Positions 55,501 through 64,000 of a DNA stretch of 64,000 bases are shown here, piece by piece (within the stretch, counting starts at the first letter, position 1; the number at the start of each line of letters is the position of its first letter). This DNA comes from Aphrocallistes beatrix (Eukaryota; Porifera; Hexactinellida; Sceptrulophora; Aphrocallistidae). The notes beneath the pieces are model-generated. The model worked only from the letters and a program-made list of their open reading frames with translations, ran no database searches and was not told the DNA's origin. The stretch spans positions 681,550 through 745,549 of the forward strand of contig OY725493.1 in assembly GCA_963281255.1 (NCBI GenBank). Reading direction: 5' to 3'. A program made the position numbers and the translations under genes.

Positions 55501-58500
55501 AGCTCGTTGTGGACTCGGTTCAGTCGCGAGTAGACCTTCTCCAGACGGGACAGCAGTTTGCTGTTTCGGGATTTTATGGTAGAGGTTTTGTTGCGAAGAG
55601 AGTCGAGTGCAGACACGATTGAAGAATTTCTCTGCTCAGCATCAGAAACTATACGTAAGAGAGTCAATGGTTAGCAATGTTATATTGTATTCAACTATTC
55701 ATATATAGTATATAGTTCTGTTTATTCCAATTCACAACCGTATTTGCTCGTTAGAAATTCTATTGTGCATACGACACGTTTTAGTTTCAATATAGTATAA
55801 TCTGGGTTATGCAAACGTTATGTATGAAATTCGTAAAATATATTTCCCTCCTCATATACACATAATACAACTTATTCATCTCTTAGTATTGTTCTGTCAC
55901 AGACATAAACTCTAATCCTTGAACTGTGTTGTATCACTATAGTATTTTCTATCCTCGTAACATACTATGTTATACAATGTACAAACGTAATAATGAACAT
56001 CCATTCGACTCATTAATTTGAATGAAATCCTAGATCGTACAAAAGTACCATTTTTGAATTATTAACTAACCGAAATGCGTATAACGATGCTACAGTTTAG
56101 AAGAAGCATAATTAGTAAGAGCACTTTGAACTGTCGAAAGCTTGGAGAAAGAAAATTTTCGTTCGATTAAAGAACCGAATTGTGTCACACTTACCATTTT
56201 TGGATACGTAAAAAGAATGAACTGTTTCTCCTGCAAAAGGAAATCTCGCTTCATTTTAAATACTTTTGATGATTCTTCAAACCAAAATATTAATAAGCAT
56301 AATACACGTTTCCATAAATTATCATTAAATTTTACTAAAGTGTATTATGCTGGCATAATTTGCAATGCAAATCATCAATGGATTTACCAAACAATACAAA
56401 GCAATTCTAGATTCAACTTGGCAGACAATAACTTTATCCAATCTTGTGAAATAGGCATATTATTTGCAAAAATAGATATAAATAAGATTATAAATTCTGA
56501 AACTTAATTTAGGTAAAACGACCAATTTCCCACTCGCTACTGCGTCCATGGAGAATAGTATACACTTTGGAATGTCTGTTAGTCCAAATAGAGCGGAGGA
56601 CTTCGCTTATTTCCGGTCTCTATGTGATAACGAGGATGGATGGACTCTAAACTACGACAGCGACGTAACAGTTCATAGCCGAGAGTTCCCGGGAACTACG
56701 GCGAAGTGTATAAGAGTGCGGGGGTTGATAGCAGGGGTATCTGCGGAAACTGTGTTCAGATGTCTGTCAGACGATCACTACAGAGATCAGTGGGACACAG
56801 TGTGTGCTGAGTCTAACCATATCTGCACTCTAGACGCAAGGACAAACCTAGCGTACTACTGCCTAAGATGTCCGTTCCCGCTACAGAACCGAGATGTCGT
56901 CTTCCAGAGGAGCTGGAGCGAGGTAGAAAATGGGTTTATAATAATGAACCACTCAGTGGAGCTGCCCACACACCCACCTCGTCCAGGAATCGTCCGCGCA
57001 ATTTCGCACATCACAGGGTACTACATGGCCACCCACGGAAATGACTGCGTAGCGACCTACCTCTCTCACAGCGACCCGAAGGTGTCTCTCCCGCAATGGC
57101 TGTGCAATAGAATCGGGACTCTCCTTGCACCGGGGGTGTTCAGGAAACTGTTCTCCGCTGCGACACGCTACGAGGAGTGGAAGGAAGGTCAGGGGAAGGG
57201 GGCAGTTCTCGCTGCTAAGGGGAATTATGCTGATGAAGATTTACTACTGGAGTGGGGATTCCCACTCCCGGCCATTTCTAGCTCTGTGCCCGAGAATGGG
57301 GGAGAGGAGAAATCTGACTCAGAATCTGACTCAGAGTTCTACAGCGCAGATGAAGACGAACCAGATTCTAACTGCGGGAAATCTGAAAATTGAAAATTAT
57401 TTAGTTTGATAACTTATTTTTTTCTAGGATTCTGCTGCTGGTTTCTTCAAACAAAGAAGTCACTGCTAAGCTTTATATTAATAATAACTCTCATTATTAA
57501 AATTGAATTGAGAAAGCTTAAAATTTCCAATCAATTGTATTAATTATAATATGATTGTGCTCTAATTGCTCAACTTTTGATGTCTCTTTTTATCCACCAG
57601 CAAATACTAGTGTCAGAGTATTAACAGTGCATTTTTGCTCGGTTTTATCAAAAATAGTATGGCATTTAAAATAATTTTTGAAAATGTCATCTTTCATCGA
57701 TCAATGGTACAATCCTTCGTAGTCTCATGATAGTTTTTAAAATTGGATTTTTTAATAAACTCGATTTCGCAGGGGAGATGGTAAGGCTGGAATAGCCATT
57801 TAGAAATGTGTTCACATTATGACACACATTATAACCCTATGCATTGACTGTGTTACTGGTTGAGTACCATTGTCACTGCTATGCTCATAGGTGCCGAACC
57901 CGGGGGGGCTGAGGGGCTCGAGCCCCCCCTGGAACCCCGAAATTGTCCTTAGATTTTGAAAGTTCGGCGCCCCTGGCTATGCTCATACTCACGTTGTGTT
58001 AGCATGGAGTCTCTGAGCTGGGTAGAAGCGTCGTTGTAGAGTGTGATGTTGGGGATGAGAGTTTGCGCTGAGACTACTCGCGAGGTTGTTGAGTTAACCT
58101 GAGGCTCTTTAGCAGAGAGCTCAGTCCTGTTAGACTCCAATTCAGCTCTAACTCTACTGAGTGTTTCCGTGTATTCACCTACATTCCAATATACATATCA
58201 TGTAGCTAGGGAGTGAGAGGTTTAAGAGGATATAAACATCGCATTTTTGAGATTTCAACTTCATTAACAAAAGTTATGCATTAAATGCCTATGAACATTT
58301 ATTTTCACTTACTATTATTGCTGATCGGTTTAGACGTTCACAGACAATAATTGAGAATTTATCATTTATCGGGGTAGGGCGTAGCGAAGATGCGGCACAT
58401 CAAACCAAACCAAGGCCTCAGCCCAATAAGTTTGTGTCCCCTTGCTGCACCCTTGTTCCCCCTGACCTACCGCTTCCCTGGCAGCGAAATGCAGTTGGCT

Positions 58501-61500
58501 ACGCCAGAGTTGCACGCGGGCCGAAATTTGTAACCGCGGCCAGCAATTTTAAGTTAACCCGGCCCGCAAGAAGCCCGCATAAATATTTTTGGCCCGCTTT
58601 GTAAGTTACTAACTATAGAGAGACACTTAGGGAATCCTTTTATGGGAGTGAGTTTCTGCAAACACAAATAAGTGGAAACTAACAAAGTTCCATTTATGTA
58701 AGTATTCCTTAATTGGTACCTCGTGAAAAACATCGTCTCGGTTGTCATCGCGGGGAGTCCTGCCAAGATTTCCGGCCCGCGGGCCGATAAGAAAAGTCGG
58801 CCCGCAGCCCGCGTGCAACTCTGGGCTACGCTTATGAATGGGGGTGTGCCGATGTTAGCAATATCATTTTTGCCATTACAGTCCACTCCGCTTAATAGAG
58901 TCACTGGTTAATCGGGTCACTTGGACGGACCAGAGTAGCTCTCATACATAGAAGCTAATACAAAAAAATTTCGGTTAATAGGGTTTCCGCTTAATCGGGG
59001 GAAAGCAAATGTCCTCTGCCTAAGCGGAGACGACTGTATTATAAAATCAGCAACTAAGCATAAGCAAATACGGTCCCCAATTGTTAATCCGCGGATACTT
59101 GATTGTAGGGCCAGATTTAGATCAACCAATAAGAGTTAAGAGTACATATACCATATATAGCTAAATGCTCGATTTAATGCGGTTCTAAGGAAATAGAGCG
59201 TTTCTGGATCTAAATCCGTCACTTTGTGTCCTCTAATAAACTACGTATATTGTAGCTAGCAAATTTATCTCAATAGTAAGGACTCACCATCTTCGTATTC
59301 CAGGCCAGCCAATAAGAGAAGAGCCTCCACTATAGCGTTAAGCCTACTCAACTCAGCTTTAACAGATTCCGCCATGGAGTTATACGGCCAGACTCTATTC
59401 AACACTGCCGTAGCCTCAGTAATCAACAAGTCAGCCGTGTTGTTCAGTCTGTCATTGAGTGTGTACAACTCTCTGATTCTAGAGTATATCCCATCTGCTC
59501 TGATGGTCCTGATCAACTCAGTGAGAGCTTCCCTCAGATCAACTACAGTGGTAGCATTGCCTATCGCGTATCTTAATTCTAACTCAGTTAGAGGGAGAGT
59601 AATGGAAGTGTTGGGAGCTGTCTTGACTAACGAAATGATTTCATTGGCTATCTGGATGAGTTGAAGCGTGTACGTCTCAGCTGTTAGTGTGTAGTTAACA
59701 GCTGGGAGTATAGTCGTAGTGCTTAGAAACGTTCTCAGCTCACTCTCAATACCAGAATTGCTCTGAGATAGTTCGGCATTTCTATTACTTAATTCTGAGG
59801 TCCTTTCCCCCAATACTTCTACACATGTTTCAATAGAGTCGCTAATGACTCTAATTCTCTCCAAAAGACTCTCGATTTCATCGATCAAGGAGTTTATTTC
59901 ATTTTCTAAGGGAGAGACTTTAGAGTACAACTCAGTAGCATTGGAGAATAACTCCTCTATCTTCACTCTATCCCTAACGATCTGCCGATACATGTATAGA
60001 GAAGTGTTCGCAATCAGCTCAAAACGGAACAAATAGTTTGATTGAGCTCGTAACTCAGTGTAGATGCTCATAGCTTGAGACTCATACTGAGTTAAGAGGG
60101 CCAAGAGCTGTGTTATAGTCAAGTAAAAGGTTTCAGCGTTAGCGGAAAGTAGAGTTGCTTCCTGTAAGGTGGCGTAGATGTACTTGTCATTGGAGATGAT
60201 GGTTGAGAGATTTGACTTAGCTTGCGATAACAGCAAATCAGCTTCATCTCCCAGCTCTTGCAAGTAAGATAGGCTGCTGTCAAGTTCTTCGTAGTAATCT
60301 ATGGGATAATCTATGTTGAACCAGGGATATTCGTGTTAACAAGGTGATGCAAAGGAAATTGAATAAAAATTGAGACTTGAAGCAATTTTGAATCGTCGTG
60401 GTAGTAGCTGGAAAAGTCATAGTTATTCCTTCAGTTTAATACTGTGGAACCTGCTAACAGCCACTAACAGCCACTAACAGCCACTCTGTATAGCGGTCAC
60501 CTGTACATAACTGTCATTTAAAACAGTCTCAAAATAAATTTATTAAATTCTTAATTACAGTAGAACTCGGATAAGACATACCCCTTTGGGAAGGAATTAT
60601 TAGTACGTACTATCCGTAAGTACGTACTAACCGAGTTTGTACTACATAGAAATCTATATTATAGATGGATTTTGGTTCAAGAAAATGAGTACGTACTAAA
60701 CCGAAGAACGTATCATCCGAGTACTAGTTCTAATATATCTAAATGGATTCTAATAGAGAATAATGAAATGAAATACTTAGATGTGACCAGGGGTTTACCT
60801 TGTAGAGTTGCATTGCCGGTAGAGAGTGTTAGGGATATATTCAGGATACTCTGTTGGTGGTTGGATATCATGGAAGTGAGGTTGTTAGCTACACCAAACA
60901 GGCGAGAAACCTAAGTCAATATAATAAAATAAAATAAAAATAAACAAGGGATTATAAAACAATTCAAATTAGCAGGTTTTCAATGAGTATTGGCGTATAA
61001 TTACTCCACAATCGGTGGATATACTCCCATTAACCGCAATACGAATTATATATCTTGCTGACCACTTGATATGATTACGAACTGTATGCATTTCAGCAGT
61101 ACAGGACACCTTCACTAATCCGAACAGCTCTGTTCCAATCATCGAAACAATCGTTCGGATTAGTGAATTTGTTCCGATTAGTGAAATAACACTAATTCAA
61201 TAGGGCATTAATTATAATAAATTTGTATTGTTAGAATATTAAGGATATTATTTCGCCTTGATTGCTTATTTAACGAGGTTTCTCAATCTTAATGATAGAT
61301 TTAAGTTTATAAACGTTTATTCAAAGCATAGAGGCGAATAATAACATATTTTGGGTGTTCGGACTTTAAGAATGAAGTGTTCGGATTGGCGAGGGTTCGG
61401 ATTAGCGAGGTTCGGACTATCGAGGGTGTACTGCATGGTTCTATTGGTCAATCATTGAGTGAAGCTAGGAACTGACCGTGCTGTTAGCTCTGGAACTGTG

Positions 61501-62205
61501 CCTAACGAGCTGAGACAAGAAGACAAGTACAGAAGCGTTAATCTGAGCAGCACATTCTAGATCCTGCACATCAACCAGCTGTGCATAGTCACTATACATC
61601 CCGTGTACAGCTAGCTCCAGCGATGACGTCACTGCAAGAGATTCGCTGGCATCGGTGAGTAGAGCTGATAGGCTAGAGCTGAGTGTGTCTAGTTCTGACT
61701 GCAGAGATGGAATGGTGAGGATGAGGGAGTCAAACAGATCAGCTGTAGCGTTGAAGTCAGCTGACAGAAGATCCAACTCTCTGATGAGACTGACTGTGCA
61801 GTTGTCACATACTAATGGAGACAGAATAAATGTTAGTCTTACCTTATTCAAGAAAATCGTGTTCTAATATAATTATGTTTATTAAATGTCTAGTCTTTAC
61901 CATGAAGCTTTTCTGAATAAACAAATACACAAACAAACAAACAAACAAACAAACAAACAAACAAACAAACAAACAAACAAACAAACAAACAAACAAACAA
62001 ACAATTAGAGTACCTTTACACTTGAAGGCGGGATCTTCTCTCCTAGAGACGTATTCCAGTAGTTGGAATCCCTCACAGCAGGACTCACAGTGGCTCCCAC
62101 AGGTACTCTCTTGGCACCTGCACTTATACATACTGGATGCATCGGGGTCCTGATAGCACTCATTAGCGTACCCGTTGCAAGAACAGCCCCCCAGTACTTC
62201 CACTT
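47184..62205 (-). CDS. LAMA: Laminin alpha-like chain, 3' part (17 exons)
   Basis: Laminin alpha chains join beta and gamma chains by a coiled coil and bind cells through C-terminal LG domains in basement membrane. Seventeen minus-strand exons join in phase: 62014-62205, 61477-61811, 60799-60910, 59288-60310, 57993-58178, 55141-55648, 54069-54219, 53219-53361, 52515-52665, 51074-51192, 50452-50619, 49956-50118, 49455-49530, 48610-48791, 48359-48501, 48066-48236, 47184-47361. They give one laminin-EGF domain, about 600 residues of coiled coil, three LG domains and a TGA at 47184-47186. Bilaterian alpha chains usually have five LG domains, so LG4-5 are absent. The acceptor at 62205 shows that more exons lie upstream; the transporter gene at 62678 is then within a laminin intron unless a first exon is hidden nearby. 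Confidence 0.92.
47766..47834. repeat. Near-perfect 34-bp hairpin
   Basis: CCTAGATAATTCCTTGTCTG and the bases after it are mirrored by CAGACAAGGAATTATCTAGG, with arms of about 34 bp, about one mismatch and almost no loop. It lies in the last laminin intron beside a family L MITE. Confidence 0.9.
47864..48029. mobile_element. Family L MITE, opposite orientation
   Basis: ACAGGGTTTTATCCAACTTT at the left and GGATGAAAGCCTGT at the right are the reverse of 32730-32922. Confidence 0.8.
48885..49060. repeat. Family F GC-rich repeat in a laminin intron
   Basis: GCGCGGCTGGCGGACACTTT with GTGTCCGCCGGAGGC is the best-kept copy of family F (see 42300). Confidence 0.75.
49061..49454. other. Laminin intron
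   Basis: Includes TGATGACGTCATAAC near 49068, similar to 41460, extending family F, and a short CT tract at 49389-49410. Nothing else. Confidence 0.4.
49956..52665 (-). CDS. LAMA: Laminin LG2 exons
   Basis: Exons 52515-52665, 51074-51192, 50452-50619 and 49956-50118. They read FNGYGHAYVPY, PDGLILTALG, TNGNADTFIFSLYL, NADILLFGGIS and NYTGCITDIVLL in phase. The 51074-51192 exon is the one whose acceptor part is repeated in the adjoining array. Confidence 0.92.
50169..50425. mobile_element. Family A MITE with internal tandem expansion
   Basis: TAGTCGACTCCGCTCAATAG and the inverted end GCGGAGTCTACTA. The CGGTTAACCCGATTAAA block is repeated three times in the right half, giving 257 bp instead of 192. 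A 79-codon frame across it is only an effect of the repeat. Confidence 0.85.
50631..50834. mobile_element. Mutator-like MITE, family K, copy 3, at a splice acceptor
   Basis: Inverted ends with TTTATTTAGG and CCTAGATAAA, and a 9-bp duplication ACGAGATAC (50622-50630, 50835-50843). It ends only about 10 bp upstream (minus strand) of the acceptor at 50619, so the acceptor's upstream tract is now partly transposon. Confidence 0.88.
51128..52206 (-). repeat. About 12 tandem copies of a laminin splice acceptor plus partial exon
   Basis: Units of 89-91 bp begin at 51131, 51222, 51312, 51401, 51490, 51579, 51668, 51757, 51846, 51936, 52025 and 52115. Each, read on the minus strand, contains a pyrimidine-rich CTCTCCCTTTTTAG acceptor and the first 62 bp of the LG2 exon, then jumps to the next acceptor without a donor. 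The unit nearest 51131 is the functional exon; the others lie in its upstream intron (51193-52514). Confidence 0.95.
52331..52489. mobile_element. Pogo/Tigger-like MITE, family G
   Basis: TACAGTGGAATTTGCTTATT and the inverted end AATAAGCAAACTCACTGCA, with inner CTATTAGCAA repeats. Confidence 0.82.
53219..55648 (-). CDS. LAMA: Laminin end of coiled coil and LG1 exons
   Basis: Exons 55141-55648, 54069-54219 and 53219-53361. The first ends the coil and starts LG1 (DYSFYFEP, AASFLFFYAG, DDFLAIVS). The second has AYYVGGHPDD and the third FRGCVYLALTL, typical late LG strands. Confidence 0.9.
53362..54068. other. Laminin intron
   Basis: No gene. Two partial direct repeats of TGACAGTATTAATTGTATTA occur at about 53767 and 53815. 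ATCATAGATCTAATATAA is a small palindrome near 53560. Confidence 0.45.
54262..54510. mobile_element. Foldback element with about 78-bp arms
   Basis: The left arm (CGTAAACTGAGGCGACTTTG onward) and right arm (ending AGTCGCCCCAGTTTACG) are inverted copies including GACTTTGTCCCACAATAGCA. The loop is about 90 bp. Confidence 0.85.
54689..54901. mobile_element. hAT-like MITE, family M, copy 2
   Basis: Ends CTAAGTTGACTAATTCATG and inverted AATTAGTCAACTTAG, 8-bp duplication CAAAATAT (54681-54688, 54902-54909). Confidence 0.92.
55649..56547. other. Laminin intron upstream of nested STARD10
   Basis: Holds the presumed promoter of the nested gene. No TATA-like box close to its start. A 120-codon open frame at 56142-56507 begins with TTG and has no family resemblance. 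Confidence 0.45.
56548..57393 (+). CDS. STARD10: START-domain lipid-transfer protein, STARD10-like
   Basis: A 281-residue intronless protein from ATG 56548 (TCCATGG, good context). The START fold (about residues 35-220) binds one phospholipid; STARD10 moves phosphatidylcholine and phosphatidylethanolamine between membranes. Matches in order: VRGLIAGVSAETVFRCLSD, YRDQWDT, YYCLRCPFPLQNRDVVF, FIIMNHSVELPTHPPRPGIV, ITGYYM, LSHSDPKVSLPQWLCNR, YEEWKE. The tail is acidic with Ser-Asp/Glu repeats (KSDSESDSEF), like the CK2-phosphorylated tail of mammalian STARD10, which controls membrane contact. It lies inside a laminin intron (55649-57992) on the opposite strand. Lack of introns suggests an old retrocopy or intron loss; the frame is intact. 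Confidence 0.95.
   Translation: MENSIHFGMSVSPNRAEDFAYFRSLCDNEDGWTLNYDSDVTVHSREFPGTTAKCIRVRGLIAGVSAETVFRCLSDDHYRDQWDTVCAESNHICTLDARTNLAYYCLRCPFPLQNRDVVFQRSWSEVENGFIIMNHSVELPTHPPRPGIVRAISHITGYYMATHGNDCVATYLSHSDPKVSLPQWLCNRIGTLLAPGVFRKLFSAATRYEEWKEGQGKGAVLAAKGNYADEDLLLEWGFPLPAISSSVPENGGEEKSDSESDSEFYSADEDEPDSNCGKSEN
57394..57887. other. 3' flank of STARD10 in the laminin intron
   Basis: AT-rich; no gene or element recognised. Confidence 0.4.
57888..57975. mobile_element. Family J small GC-rich element, short copy
   Basis: GTGCCGAACCCGGGGGGG with AGCCCCCC palindrome and CCCCGAAATTGTCCTTAGAT, a deleted relative of 27897-28020. Confidence 0.7.
57993..61811 (-). CDS. LAMA: Laminin coiled-coil exons (domains II/I)
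   Basis: Exons 61477-61811, 60799-60910, 59288-60310 and 57993-58178 encode heptad-rich helix (ELDLLSADFNATADLFDSL, LENEINSLIDEIESLLERI, SELSNRNAELSQ) with several N-x-S/T sites. The 1023-bp exon is by far the longest in the gene. Confidence 0.88.
58505..58823. mobile_element. hAT-like MITE, 319 bp, copy 2
   Basis: Inverted ends CAGAGTTGCACGCGGGCCG, 8-bp duplication GGCTACGC (58497-58504, 58824-58831). Reverse-oriented interior match to 27197-27498. Confidence 0.92.
58877..59039. mobile_element. Family A MITE, shortened
   Basis: TACAGTCCACTCCGCTTAAT and the inverted end AAGCGGAGACGACTGTA; lacks part of the 192-bp interior. Confidence 0.85.
60559..60730. mobile_element. Family E element
   Basis: CAGTAGAACTCGGATAAGAC at the left and ATCCGAGTACTAGTTC at the right, with an inner GTACGTACT palindrome. 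Confidence 0.75.
61098..61433. mobile_element. Family D MITE with repeated right end
   Basis: ACACCTTCACTAATCCGAAC left; the right end repeats TTCGGATTAGCGAGG-type units three times before GAGGGTGTACTGCA. Interior matches 32162-32448. Confidence 0.85.
61919..62003. repeat. (AAAC)n microsatellite at a splice donor
   Basis: About 20 AAAC units (GTTT on the minus strand) end 9-10 bp inside the intron from the LE exon donor. Confidence 0.95.
62014..62205 (-). CDS. LAMA: Laminin exon: laminin-EGF (LE) domain
   Basis: CSCNGYANEC, YKCRCQESTCGSHCESCCEGF and FKCKG give the eight-Cys LE spacing, closed in the next exon by CDNC. The donor (AAAG|GTACTC) lies about 10 bp from a long AAAC microsatellite. 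Confidence 0.93.
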
Positions 62206-62677
62206 CTGAAATGGTGTAGAACTAACATAGAGTGGCATTAAGAGGGAGATGTTGTAGGTATGATTGTTACAATCAAAAATTCCAATATTTGACAGAACTC
62301 GAACAAATGAGCATACAGGAGATGCCGGATGTAAGAACATTCAACTGAAAAAAGTAGACATATACCACATATAATTTATGCCGGTGATAAGAACAATATA
62401 TGCAGTTCTCAACGATGTTCTTATAACCGAAAATCACTCTATTGACTTAATATTATAATTCATCCAAAGTGTTTGTATTTGGTTCAATAAAACCGTTCCA
62501 TTCTTAAATTTGCCTTTTTTGCCCTCCCAGCAGATTGTCTGGGGTAAATGAACCTTTCTCACCAGGTCAAGGGGCAAATGTGCTAAAAAGGTTAAAACAG
62601 CTTTAGTGTGATGGAACATTTGTTAATAACTTCCTAAGATATAGCAACCACTGATTGAAGCATGATATATTTATTAA

Positions 62678-63990
62678 TCAAATATTTATGGAGAAATACA
62701 CGAAAACAACAGAAGTTAGATTAACTATAGCCAAACACAAAAATGCACTGAAAGCTCCAACTGTATTTAGCAAAAAATAGAACAAATTGATGACAGTGAA
62801 CACACAAGCACTAATTGTCAGATTAACAAAGAGCAACGAAATTTCTCGGTAAGAAACTATTAAAATTGTGAGTAAAGAGGAATAAATCACTCCCCAACCA
62901 AGAGAAAATGCAAATGCAAAAAGAGCGACGTTAGTTATCGGCCAAAATGAGATTGTACGACAAATTTGGAACTTTCAAGTGTGCAGTGAAAGCATTTATC
63001 TGAAACGAAATAATAGATAGACATGGAGAGAAGAGATAGAGTTTGTAGAACATTTCCTGCGATTAGAAGCCATTTCAATTTACAAAATCTGAAAATAATC
63101 ATTGAAACGATTGCACCTGCTATTAAGAATATTGGATAGAAGAGTGATGCCACTTTAGGATCCATCCCTTGTTGGTTTTCTAGAATGTGTGAAGAGAAGG
63201 ATACCATAGCTTGATGACTACCAAACTCTTTAAAAAATGCAAATGCGGTCATAAGAAGGATGGGCTTCAACACTTTCCAATTCCGTAACGCCTTAATGCT
63301 ATCGATCCAAGTAAACTGCTTATTGGAAACATCAATTCGGATATTAAGTAGCTCAGCATCAGCATCAAAGTCTTTCCCATGTAGGTAGAAGAGAGTCTGT
63401 TTAGCTCGTTCTTCTAATCCTTGACTAACGTACCATTCTGGTGATAGAGGATTGATAGAGATCAGAAAGACGAGAAGAAGGAGAATTAACAAACCTAAAA
63501 CTGCCAACCACCGAAACGAAAGCCAAATTCCTAACGCATAAACAAAGAAAACTGAAATTCTGTAACAGAATCCAGTAATCCCACCCAAAACCTTTCTCTG
63601 ACTACTGAGACTTATCTCTCCGATGTACAATTGTGAGAAAAATTCGGCACATCCTGAACATATGCCAGCCAGAAACATTCCTGATATTATTACAGATGCT
63701 GAGTTAGCACTAATTATCATTAACCATCCGCTTGCACCTACAACAGAGGTTAAGATCACTAGTACGTTGCTATTGATTTGGCATTGCAGGCAGAAAAGCA
63801 TCAAGATTAAGCCTAGAATCATTCCCAACGAAGAAATAGACGCATAAACAGACAAAATTTCCTTACTAATGATTTCTTCTTCAATAAGCTGCTTCCAAGT
63901 AGGAGAGATAAATCCATAAATAAACATTATTTCTAAAATAGCAACATAGCATGTAGATGCTGCGAAATATGTGGGAATCTCCGACTTCAT
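62678..63990 (-). CDS. Sugar-transporter-like MFS protein (SLC2/Tret1 type) with one frame break
   Basis: From ATG 63990 a 351-codon frame gives the first nine or ten membrane spans. MFS sugar-porter features include QLYIGEISLSSQRKVLGGITG (loop 4-5), SFRWLAVLGLL, and SPEWYVSQGLEERAKQTLFY (the PESPRWL-like loop after span 6). The frame stops at 62935, but another minus-strand frame continues the family (ISFWPITNVALFAFAFSLGWGVI) through the last spans to a stop at 62678. The shift is one or two bases near 62940-62975, with no room for an intron. Joined, the protein would be about 440 residues, normal for SLC2. Either a recent pseudogene, a sequence error or a truncated product. Substrate unknown. 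The gene is intronless. Confidence 0.75.
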
Positions 63991-64000
63991 AATTGTAACG

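Noticed and set aside
56142-56507. 121-codon gene upstream of STARD10
   Set aside because: It starts with TTG, is Asn/Lys/Ile-rich as expected of AT-rich DNA, and resembles no family.
62005-62340. Alternative minus-strand frame over the laminin LE exon
   Set aside because: Wrong phase; the Cys-spaced LE domain is in the other frame and joins in phase to the next exon.

Overview
This is a eukaryotic, almost certainly animal, window. It is AT-rich, has GT-AG introns, and carries animal-only genes: a laminin alpha-type chain and a MAGI-type PDZ/WW/guanylate-kinase scaffold. No bacterial operons or Shine-Dalgarno sites are seen. Compact intron-rich host genes, many intronless genes nested in introns, a NACHT-LRR receptor and many small palindromic transposons would suit an early-branching animal such as a sponge; that placement is inference.

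Layout. 1-12.6 kb is a tandem cluster of small secreted F5/8 type C (discoidin-like) proteins: four copies with full-length remnants, one copy split by a TIR element carrying an integrase, and two or three relics. About six 230-bp repeat units lie in front of the first copy. 13.1-34.9 kb is a MAGI homologue on the minus strand (11 exons found), whose introns contain other genes: a papain-family protease with two frame breaks, two near-identical 8-membrane-span (GPCR-like) proteins, a small single-span protein and an adaptor-like membrane protein with five YxxPhi tyrosine motifs, two of them at ITAM spacing. 37.9-41.3 kb is an intronless NLR with two apparent DED domains, a NACHT ATPase and a C-terminal LRR-like part. 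45.0-46.8 kb is intronless sphingosine-1-phosphate lyase. 47.2-62.2 kb is the 3' part of a laminin alpha-like gene (17 exons: one LE domain, a coiled coil, three LG domains), with an intronless STARD10 homologue nested on the opposite strand. 62.7-64.0 kb is a sugar-transporter-like MFS gene with one frame break.

Between the genes lie at least ten families of small inverted-repeat DNA transposons. Several have readable target-site duplications: 8 bp for two hAT-like families, 9-12 bp for a Mutator-like family, and TA with CAGT ends for several pogo/Tigger-like families.

The most unusual structures are: the 230-bp upstream array with alternating variants; two secreted-gene copies that each have one late TGA in an otherwise open frame; about 12 tandem copies of a laminin splice acceptor plus partial exon; the ITAM-like adaptor; and the tandem-DED NLR. 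Exon coordinates were read by hand from splice motifs, reading phase and family alignment from memory, and may be off by 1-2 bases.
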